Shown one piece after another: positions 29,475 to 35,711 of a stretch of DNA of 64,000 nt. This DNA comes from Sphingomonas sp. PP-CE-3A-406 (GTDB lineage: Bacteria; Pseudomonadota; Alphaproteobacteria; Sphingomonadales; Sphingomonadaceae). How positions within the stretch are numbered: the stretch's first letter is position 1; each line of letters starts with the position of its first letter. The position numbers and the translations under genes are program-made. The stretch spans positions 682,001-746,000 of the forward strand of contig NZ_RCWY01000003.1 of NCBI RefSeq assembly GCF_003688625.1, given 5' to 3'. A model generated the notes under the pieces. It was not told the DNA's origin, made no database searches, and saw only the letters and a program-made list of their open reading frames with translations.

Positions 29475-29921
29475 TCAGCGCGGGGTGGTCGTGCCGGTCG
29501 TCCCGCCCGTGGTCGAACCCATCGTGCCGGTGGTCGTGCCACCCATCGTGCCGGTGGTGCCCGTCGTACCACCCATCGTGTCGGCGCCCATCGTGCTGCC
29601 GGTCGTGCCCGACATCGTGCTGCCCGTCGTACCAGTGCCGCTCATCGTGCCCGACGTCGTGCCGTGTGTACGGCTACGCGCCTTCGTGCCACGCTGGGTG
29701 CGCGTCGTCGTGGTCGATTGGGTGCTGGTCGAGGGGCTCGCCTGATCCATCGTACCGGTCGACATGCCGCCGGTCGTGCTGCCTGCGGTCGAACCGCCCA
29801 TGGTGCCGCCGCTCATCGTGCCACCCGTGGTGCCGCCCATCGAGCCGCCGGTGCTCGTCTGTGCCAGTGCCACGCCCGGAATGATCAACGCTGCCGCTGC
29901 GATCGAAGTCAAAATACGCAT
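29475..29921 (-). CDS. Exported low-complexity Gly/Thr/Met repeat protein
   Basis: Predicted 148-residue protein: a signal peptide (ILTSIAAAALIIPGVALAQ) followed almost entirely by Gly, Thr, Ser and Met in imperfect units such as GGTTGGTMS, GSTMSGTTG and GTMGGTT, broken by a basic patch RTQRGTKARSRTH in the middle. No cysteine and no recognised domain are present. It starts with ATG and a clear AGGAGAG site, and ends 23 bases before the shared terminator, so it looks like a true gene and not a chance frame, although the antisense strand is also open. It lies 56 bases downstream of aroC in the same direction. Function is unknown; a disordered or beta-rich surface or matrix protein is possible. 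Confidence 0.7.
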   Translation of the reverse strand: MRILTSIAAAALIIPGVALAQTSTGGSMGGTTGGTMSGGTMGGSTAGSTTGGMSTGTMDQASPSTSTQSTTTTRTQRGTKARSRTHGTTSGTMSGTGTTGSTMSGTTGSTMGADTMGGTTGTTGTMGGTTTGTMGSTTGGTTGTTTPR

Positions 29922-29977
29922 TTCGCTCTCCTATGTTATTGAAGAGCAAGCGCTTAAGTCCTGCTTATGTTCCGTCG

Positions 29978-31045
29978 TCAGCCACACTGGCCCCGATGCA
30001 GCAGCGCCTGATCGGCCAGCACGAGCGCGACCATCGCCTCGACCACCGGGACCCCGCGGATGCCGACGCAGGGGTCGTGCCGGCCCTTGGTGGCGATCGT
30101 CGCGGCTTCGCCGGTCGGGCTGATCGTCTCGACCGGGGTGAGGATCGAGCTGGTCGGCTTGAACGCCACGCGGAGCCGAATCGGCTGGCCGGTCGCGATC
30201 CCGCCGGCGATCCCACCCGCATGGTTGGCGAGGAACTCCGGGCCATCGACGCCCGGCCGCATCGGGTCGGCATTCGCCTCGCCCGACAGTGCGGCAGCGG
30301 CGAACCCGTCGCCGATCTCGATGCCCTTGACCGCATTTATGCTCATGCAGGCGGAGGCGAGTTCGGAATCGAGCTTGGCATAGAGCGGCGCGCCCCATCC
30401 GGCCGGCACACCGGCCGCCTCGCACGCGATCACCGCGCCTAGCGACGAGCCTGATTTCCGCGCCGCGTCGACCAGCCCCTCCCAGCGGAGTGCGGCCTCG
30501 GCGTCGGGGCAGAAGAACGGGTTCTGGTCGATCTGCGCGTCGTCGAAGTTGGCCGGATCGATCGCATCGCCACCGATCGCCTCGACCCAGGCGCGAACGC
30601 GGACTTGCGGCACGACGAGCCGCGCGACCGCACCGGCCGCGACGCGTGCGGCGGTCTCGCGCGCCGACGAGCGGCCACCACCGCGGAAATCGCGGAATCC
30701 GTATTTTGCGTCATAGGCATAGTCGGCGTGGCCTGGGCGATACGCCTTGGCGACGTCCGAATAGTCCTTCGATCGCTGGTCGACATTCTCAATCATCAGG
30801 CTGATCGGCGTGCCCGTCGTGCGCCCCTCGAATACGCCCGAAAGAATGCGCACCGTATCCGGCTCGCGCCGCTGCGTCGTGAAGCGCGAGGTGCCGGGAC
30901 GGCGCTTGTCGAGCCAAGGCTGGATGTCGGCTTCGGTCAGCGGAATGCCAGGTGGGCACCCGTCGACGATCGCCCCCAGCGCAGGCCCATGCGACTCGCC
31001 CCAGGTGGTGAAGCGGAACAGCCGTCCAAACGTATTGAAGCTCAT
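29978..31045 (-). CDS. aroC: Chorismate synthase
   Basis: Predicted 355-residue FMN-dependent enzyme forming chorismate from EPSP, last step of the shikimate pathway. Family signatures [28 protein letters not shown] with [13 protein letters not shown], and the C-terminal KGRHDPCVG are all present. The ATG at 31045 is preferred over a frame extension to 31159 because homology begins at MSFNTFG and the codon overlaps the stop of the DUF2442 gene as ATGA, implying coupled translation. It supplies chorismate for the prephenate dehydratase route encoded at 19920. Confidence 0.95.
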   Translation of the reverse strand: MSFNTFGRLFRFTTWGESHGPALGAIVDGCPPGIPLTEADIQPWLDKRRPGTSRFTTQRREPDTVRILSGVFEGRTTGTPISLMIENVDQRSKDYSDVAKAYRPGHADYAYDAKYGFRDFRGGGRSSARETAARVAAGAVARLVVPQVRVRAWVEAIGGDAIDPANFDDAQIDQNPFFCPDAEAALRWEGLVDAARKSGSSLGAVIACEAAGVPAGWGAPLYAKLDSELASACMSINAVKGIEIGDGFAAAALSGEANADPMRPGVDGPEFLANHAGGIAGGIATGQPIRLRVAFKPTSSILTPVETISPTGEAATIATKGRHDPCVGIRGVPVVEAMVALVLADQALLHRGQCG

Positions 31046-31395
31046 TCCGCTGCGACCGCGTCCCAGGCGGAGCCGAACCGCTCTGCCATATAGCGCGCCG
31101 TGCCGAAGCGGCCGGCCATCAGTCCGGCTACGGTAAAGTCCGCGTCGAGCGACTCCCAATGCAGACCAAATCCGACACCCAGAATTTCGACTTCCGCGAT
31201 CTGGTCCGGGGTCGCGCGATCGAAGCCCTGCAACAGCTGCGGCGGAAACGCGAACGTCGATCCATTCACCAGATCGACCACGATACGATCTTGGTCGCGA
31301 TCGTAGCGCGCGCTCTTCGCCCGGGGCTTGGTCGCCATGGCGATGCGACCGCGTTCGTTCGCAGCCAGGATGTCTTCGTCAGTCAGCTCGGTCAT
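31042..31395 (-). CDS. DUF2442 domain protein
   Basis: Predicted 117-residue protein. The DUF2442 domain spans about 28-100 and shows [24 protein letters not shown] and [17 protein letters not shown] in short blocks typical of the family (a small beta-rich fold). Family members are usually next to a DUF4160 gene, as here, where the two overlap by 17 bases. It also overlaps aroC by four bases. Some such pairs have been suggested to be toxin-antitoxin-like, but I know of no firm activity, so no function is assigned. Confidence 0.82.
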   Translation of the reverse strand: MTELTDEDILAANERGRIAMATKPRAKSARYDRDQDRIVVDLVNGSTFAFPPQLLQGFDRATPDQIAEVEILGVGFGLHWESLDADFTVAGLMAGRFGTARYMAERFGSAWDAVAAE

Positions 31396-31627
31396 GGATT
31401 TCGACCCATTTCATCAGCAGCATTGTCTGGTTCCGAGCGACGGCGGTTAACGCGCGCCGCTGCATCGCTCCGCTCAGTCCTTCCGCATATATCATGCGCG
31501 GAGACCGCCCGTCGCCTCCGATCTCGATCTTCGCTTCGCCGTCTCCAAATACGTGGACATTAGCCGGTGCGTGATCGTCGAGGAAGATCATGAACCGCAG
31601 GCCATGTAGCCGGAGGACGGTGGGCAT
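31379..31627 (-). CDS. DUF4160 domain protein
   Basis: Predicted 82-residue protein of the DUF4160 family: MPTVLRLHGLRFMIFLDDHAP, then VHVFGDGEAKIEI and a C-terminal helix with [10 protein letters not shown]. The pattern of a conserved F-x-x-D-H-x-P-P/A-H/N-V-H motif is clear (FLDDHAPANVHVF). The ATG at 31627 overlaps the fabI stop by one base (TGATG), and the end overlaps the DUF2442 gene. The tight overlaps place it in the fabI-aroC transcription unit. Function unknown. Confidence 0.85.
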   Translation of the reverse strand: MPTVLRLHGLRFMIFLDDHAPANVHVFGDGEAKIEIGGDGRSPRMIYAEGLSGAMQRRALTAVARNQTMLLMKWVEIHDRAD

Positions 31628-32430
31628 CAAGCCAAGGCGATATCGGGGGCGTCTTCGGCTTTCATGCCGATCACATTGTAGCCGGCGTCTACATGGTGCG
31701 TTTCGCCCGTGACGCCCGAAGCCAGGTCGCTCAGCAGGTATAGCCCAGCACCGCCGACATCGTCGATCGTCACGTTGCGCTTGAGCGGCGAGTTCAGCTC
31801 GTTCCACTTCAGGATCAGGCGGAAATCGCCGATGCCGCTAGCCGCCAACGTCTTGATCGGCCCCGCCGAGATCGCATTCACGCGGATATTGTCGCGACCC
31901 AGATCGACCGCGAGATACTGCACGCTCGTCTCCAGCGCCGCCTTCGCGACCCCCATCACGTTGTAATGCGGGATGACCTTCTCGGCGCCATAGTAACTGA
32001 GCGTCAGCATCGCGCCGCCCTCGGTCATCATCTTCGCAGCACGCTGCGCCACCGCGACGAACGAATAGACCGAGATGTTCATCGTCATCAGGAAATTGTC
32101 GAGGCTGGTATCGACGAACCGCCCGCGCAGCTCGTTCTTGTCCGAAAAGCCGATCGCGTGGACGACGAAGTCGATCGTCGGCCATTCCTCGGCGAGCTTG
32201 TCGAAGGTCGCATCGAGCGCACCCATGTCCGACACGTCGCAATCGAACAGCCGCGCCACGCCCAATTGCTCGGCGAGCGGGCGGACGCGCTTCTCCATCG
32301 TCTCGCCCTGGTAGCTGAACGCGAGCTCGGCGCCCGCTTCGGACAGCTTCTTGGCAATCCCCCAGGCCAGCGACTTGTCGTTCGCCAAGCCCATGATCAG
32401 CCCACGCTTGCCCGCCATCAAACCGTTCAC
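31627..32430 (-). CDS. fabI: Enoyl-[acyl-carrier-protein] reductase (NADH)
   Basis: Predicted 267-residue short-chain dehydrogenase-type enzyme reducing enoyl-ACP in fatty acid elongation. The cofactor loop GLANDKSLAWGIAKKL, the catalytic YNVMGVAKAALE (Tyr-x6-Lys) and SAGPIKTLAASGIGDF are diagnostic of FabI. The start chosen is GTG at 32430 (VNGLMAGKRG), since homologues begin with GLM-GKRG and GGGGA lies just upstream; ATG at 32418 is an alternative. It sits 11 bases after yihY and is followed by the overlapping DUF4160 gene. Target of triclosan and isoniazid-type inhibitors in other bacteria. Confidence 0.95.
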   Translation of the reverse strand: MNGLMAGKRGLIMGLANDKSLAWGIAKKLSEAGAELAFSYQGETMEKRVRPLAEQLGVARLFDCDVSDMGALDATFDKLAEEWPTIDFVVHAIGFSDKNELRGRFVDTSLDNFLMTMNISVYSFVAVAQRAAKMMTEGGAMLTLSYYGAEKVIPHYNVMGVAKAALETSVQYLAVDLGRDNIRVNAISAGPIKTLAASGIGDFRLILKWNELNSPLKRNVTIDDVGGAGLYLLSDLASGVTGETHHVDAGYNVIGMKAEDAPDIALA

Positions 32431-32441
32431 GCCGTCCCCGC

Positions 32442-33392
32442 CTATACCTGCATATCCGTAGCAGGCTGCTCTAGCGTTGTTTCGGGTGGTTCCGCCAGTG
32501 CTGCGTTCAGATGCGCACCGAATACGAGACCGAGCCCGATGACATAGAAAAACAACAGCATGATGACGACACCCGCCAAGCTGCCATAGGTGAGGTCGTA
32601 GCCGCCGAGCCGCGACAGGATCACCGGGAGCAACGCGGTCGCGCTGACCCACCAGGCAGTGGTGAACAATGCGCCCGGCCATTTGCGGCATTTCGAATAG
32701 CGATAACGCGACGGCGTCACCGAATAGAAGAGCAGGTACAGCGCGCCGAACATCAGCAGGCCGGGGATGAGGCGAGAGAGCCCGACCCAGCCGGCTGCGT
32801 CCTGCGCGAACGGCACGAGCCGGTAGATGAACTGCTCTGCGGCGGTGAGGATACCCTGGACAAGGAACGACAGCAGCGCGATTACCACCGACAGGATGAT
32901 CACGGCGGATGACCCTAACCGCGATTTCCAGAACGGCGCGGTCGCCTTGATCCCGTAGGCGCGGTGGAAGATATCGCGGATCGTCTCGACGAAGCTGCCG
33001 ACCGTCCACAGTCCGACCAGCGCGCCGAGCCACAATAGCGACCCGGTCCGCGCGGCAAGCACGTCGGCGATCGGCTTGCGCAACAGGTCGCCGACGTTGG
33101 GCGGCAGGACGTTCAGGAACGACTCGACCGCGCGCAAAGTCTCGACGCTCTGCCCGAAGATCGACAGGATCGCCGCCGCAACGATAAAGAACGGAAACAC
33201 CGTCATCAACGCGAGATAGGCGAGGTTTCCCGCGTGGATGAAGCCATCGTTGAACACGCCGACGGCTGCACGTTTGAAAACCTCGAACGCGTAACTGCCT
33301 GGCCTGACCTTCGCCATGCCACGAGTGAGACGGGCGCGCGTCGCACTATGATCATGCGCGCGCGCTTCGGGCGTTAGGGTATTATCATTCAC
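32442..33392 (-). CDS. YihY/BrkB-family inner-membrane protein
   Basis: Predicted 316-residue membrane protein of the YihY (formerly ribonuclease BN) family with about six hydrophobic segments. The family landmarks are the DGFIHAGNLAYLALMTVFPFF block, GLWTVGSFVETIRDIFHRAYGI, and the final segments SLAGVVIMLLFFYVIGLGLVFGA. Function of the family is not settled. GTG at 33392, eight bases after the dnaJ-type stop, is used; ATG at 33317 (MAKVRPG) is a possible shorter start, and neither has a strong ribosome binding site. Encoded between a DnaJ-type chaperone gene and fabI in one run of minus-strand genes. Confidence 0.88.
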   Translation of the reverse strand: MNDNTLTPEARAHDHSATRARLTRGMAKVRPGSYAFEVFKRAAVGVFNDGFIHAGNLAYLALMTVFPFFIVAAAILSIFGQSVETLRAVESFLNVLPPNVGDLLRKPIADVLAARTGSLLWLGALVGLWTVGSFVETIRDIFHRAYGIKATAPFWKSRLGSSAVIILSVVIALLSFLVQGILTAAEQFIYRLVPFAQDAAGWVGLSRLIPGLLMFGALYLLFYSVTPSRYRYSKCRKWPGALFTTAWWVSATALLPVILSRLGGYDLTYGSLAGVVIMLLFFYVIGLGLVFGAHLNAALAEPPETTLEQPATDMQV

Positions 33393-33399
33393 AAGGCGT

Positions 33400-34338
33400 T
33401 CAGACGCCCATGGCCCCCCGCGGGTTCCCCGCGTTGCGCCCATCCCAGCTTTCGACGAACGCGGTAAGCGCCGCATCGCTCGCGGGAATGTCGATCATCA
33501 GCGTGACCAACTGATCGCCCCGCGTGCCGCCCTTCTTGTGGAAACCCTTGCCCTTGAGGCGCAGCGTCTTGCCCGACGTCGTACCCTTGGGGATGGTCAG
33601 CATCACCGGCTTGTCGACCGTCGGAGCCTTGACCGAGCCGCCCAGCACCGCTTCGGCGAGCGTGATCGGCAGGTCGAGGCGGACGTCGTCGCCGTCGCGC
33701 GTGAAGAACTTGTGCGGCTGGACCTCGATCGTCAGGATCGCATCGCCTGCGCCGCCCGGACCCTGCTCGCCCTTGCCGGCCAGCTTCATCTGCGTGCCGG
33801 TCTCGACCCCGGCGGGGAGCTTGAGATCGAGCGTCTTGCCGTCCGCGAGCGTCACGCGCTGCGGCTCCAGCGTCGCCGCCTCGACGAAAGGCACCTGCAG
33901 GCGATACGCGGCATTCTCGCCCTTGGGCTGCGGCCTACGACCGAAGCCGCCGGAGAACCCGCCGCCACCGCCACGCTGCGCGCCACCGAACAGCCCTTCG
34001 AAGATGTCGCTCATGTCGGCCCCGCCGGCGCCGCTTTCATAGCCCTCGCTGCGGAAGCCGCCACCGGGCTGGGGTCGCCCGCCGCCGCCGCCGCCGAACC
34101 CGAACGGCGACGCGGGATTGCCGTCGCCGTCGATCTCGCCGCGATCGAACCGCGCGCGCTTGTCCTTGTCGTTCAGCAGGTCGTACGCGTTGGTGACCGT
34201 GCTGAACCGCTCCGACGCCTTCGGGTTGTCCTTGTTGCGATCGGGATGAAGCTCTTTCGCGAGCTTGCGGTACGCCTTCTTGATGTCGGCTTCGGTCGCG
34301 TCGCGCGCTACACCCAGAGTCTTGTACGGATCGGCCAC
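33400..34338 (-). CDS. DnaJ-class chaperone, CbpA-like (no zinc finger)
   Basis: Predicted 312-residue Hsp40. The J domain occupies 1-65 with the HPD tripeptide in KELHPDRNKD; a Gly/Phe-rich linker (about 75-135, with GGGGGG runs) follows; then the DnaJ C-terminal peptide-binding domains with LPAGVETGTQMKLAGKG and TIPKGTTSGKTLRLKGKG. The cysteine-rich zinc-binding repeats of true DnaJ are absent, so it is a class B co-chaperone that stimulates DnaK ATPase. The start is GTG at 34338 immediately after an in-frame stop, with GGGGAC upstream. It heads the dnaJ-yihY-fabI-DUF4160-DUF2442-aroC run. Confidence 0.92.
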   Translation of the reverse strand: MADPYKTLGVARDATEADIKKAYRKLAKELHPDRNKDNPKASERFSTVTNAYDLLNDKDKRARFDRGEIDGDGNPASPFGFGGGGGGRPQPGGGFRSEGYESGAGGADMSDIFEGLFGGAQRGGGGGFSGGFGRRPQPKGENAAYRLQVPFVEAATLEPQRVTLADGKTLDLKLPAGVETGTQMKLAGKGEQGPGGAGDAILTIEVQPHKFFTRDGDDVRLDLPITLAEAVLGGSVKAPTVDKPVMLTIPKGTTSGKTLRLKGKGFHKKGGTRGDQLVTLMIDIPASDAALTAFVESWDGRNAGNPRGAMGV

Positions 34339-34432
34339 TTACGTCCCCATTCTAACTTGCGCGTCTATGTGGGGCGGTGCGCAGCGCAACGCAATTGCGC
34401 GCGGGGTGTTTGGTTGCACGAGAGGAACGATC

Positions 34433-34540
34433 ATGACCAAACAACCGATGCAGGGCGTGCCGAAGAACGACGATGGCGCGAAGGAGAAGGACGGCGAAAG
34501 CGGCGGCGGCTCGTACCCGAACCCGCACGACGAGAAGTAA
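34433..34540 (+). CDS. Small 35-residue hydrophilic protein
   Basis: Short frame starting ATG at 34433 with a very good site AGAGGAACGATC upstream. The product MTKQPMQGVPKNDDGAK followed by KEKDGESGGGSYPNPHDEK is charged and Gly-rich, with no signal, no cysteine and no known domain. Support is the strong ribosome binding site, sensible composition and a stop just ahead of a REP-like palindrome, as for other genes here. It diverges from the dnaJ-type gene. No function is suggested. Confidence 0.6.
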   Translation: MTKQPMQGVPKNDDGAKEKDGESGGGSYPNPHDEK

Positions 34541-34550
34541 GGCGCGTTCC

Positions 34551-34643
34551 GTCATTCCCGCGCAGGCGGGAACCCATACTGGCAGGCCTGCGAGATAAGC
34601 GCGAACGTCTGCCTATATGGGTCCCCGCCTCCGCGGGGATGAC
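34551..34643. repeat. REP-like palindrome, family A (long form)
   Basis: Arms GTCATTCCCGCGCAGGCGGG and the complement ending CCGCGGGGATGAC, with the extra conserved AACCCATA/TATGGGT step. It lies between the convergent small gene and the transglutaminase gene. Confidence 0.85.
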
Positions 34644-34657
34644 GAACGTGGTCCATG

Positions 34658-35560
34658 CTACCTAGCGATCGGCGGCTCCGTCTCGTCCAACGGCGCAACA
34701 TCGACGCTGACGTCCATATTCTGCGCCCCTGACCCGAGCACCACCCCGTCCACTGGCGCAATCTCGGCATAATCCCGCCCGACCGCCATCACGATGTGAT
34801 CGCTCGCCATCCAGATTCCGTTGGTCGGATCGACCCCGACCCAGCCGCGCACCGGCCCGCACCACAGCAGGACCCACGCATGCGTCGCATCCGCCCCGAC
34901 CAGCCGCGGCTGACCCTCGGGTGGGATCGTCCGGATATACCCCGACGCATACGCCGCGGGCAGCCCCGCCGCGCGCAGGCCCGTGATCATGATCTGCGCG
35001 AAATCCTGGCACACGCCCTTGCGCTGGAAGAACGCCTCGTGCGGCGGCGTATCGACCAACGTCGCGTCCGCATCGAATTCGAACTCAACCTGGATCCGGC
35101 GCGCAAGCGCGATCCCGGCTTCCAGTGCGCCCCGGGAAGGATCGAGATCCACCGCGCAATAGTCCGCGATCGCCTGGTCGAGCGGGATCAGCGGCGAGGG
35201 ATAGATGTAATTCGCCGGGCTCGCCGCGGAGAGGTCGGTGCTCGCCCGCGCCATCGCCGCGATTTCACCCAGCGTCGGATCGCTCGCGTCGGGCACGGGC
35301 ACGAGGCGATCCACCGTCATCCGCGACCGGCTCTCGATCGTCAGGTGGCGGACCGGACTGTCGACCACCAGCCGCGTGACATTGGCGAGCCCCGCTTCAG
35401 CGCGCGCCGGACTGGTACGCCCAGCCGGATGTACCGACAGCGCGTAGCTATCCAGCCGCTGACCCGGCCAGTCGATCGGCTTCAACCGCAGATTGCACCG
35501 CGCGAACTTGACGCTCGCGCCGTAATCGAACGTCGTGACGTGGCGAATATCGTAGATCAT
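34658..35560 (-). CDS. Transglutaminase-like family protein
   Basis: Predicted 300-residue protein with an N-terminal beta domain (about 1-85) and a transglutaminase-like papain fold. The catalytic triad is readable: Cys in KGVCQDFAQ, His in GADATHAWV and Asp in GVDPTNG. Bacterial members of this type usually act as peptidases or transferases and are regularly encoded with circularly permuted ATP-grasp and alpha-E proteins, as here. The ATG at 35560 follows GGGGAGG, a site formed by the end of the palindrome at 35563-35696. No signal peptide is seen. Confidence 0.88.
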   Translation of the reverse strand: MIYDIRHVTTFDYGASVKFARCNLRLKPIDWPGQRLDSYALSVHPAGRTSPARAEAGLANVTRLVVDSPVRHLTIESRSRMTVDRLVPVPDASDPTLGEIAAMARASTDLSAASPANYIYPSPLIPLDQAIADYCAVDLDPSRGALEAGIALARRIQVEFEFDADATLVDTPPHEAFFQRKGVCQDFAQIMITGLRAAGLPAAYASGYIRTIPPEGQPRLVGADATHAWVLLWCGPVRGWVGVDPTNGIWMASDHIVMAVGRDYAEIAPVDGVVLGSGAQNMDVSVDVAPLDETEPPIAR

Positions 35561-35562
35561 GC

Positions 35563-35696
35563 AAATCCTCCCCGGCACGGGGAGGGGGACCGCCAGCTTG
35601 CTGGTGGTGGAGGGGGGGCGCCACGAACGGTGCGCTGGTGGAGAGCCCCCTCCACCATGCGCTGCATGGTCCCCCTCCCCGTACCGGGGAGGATTT
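35563..35696. repeat. REP-like palindrome, family C
   Basis: Arms AAATCCTCCCCGGCACGGGG and GGTACCGGGGAGGATTT-type complement with inner pairing of GGACC, GGTGGAGGG and complement. It fills the gap between the ATP-grasp/alpha-E gene and the transglutaminase gene, and its edge provides the ribosome binding site of the latter. A second copy lies inside ligD (40274-40428). Confidence 0.85.
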
Positions 35697-35711
35697 GCAC
35701 GGTCACGCCCC

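Noticed and set aside
29485..29745. Val/Pro-rich plus-strand frame opposite the Gly/Thr/Met protein
   Set aside because: The minus-strand frame has a signal peptide and AGGAGAG site; the Val/Pro product is simply its complement.
35563..35696. Palindromic intergenic elements as CRISPR repeats
   Set aside because: Copies are scattered single units with long inverted arms and no regular spacers, and no cas gene is present.
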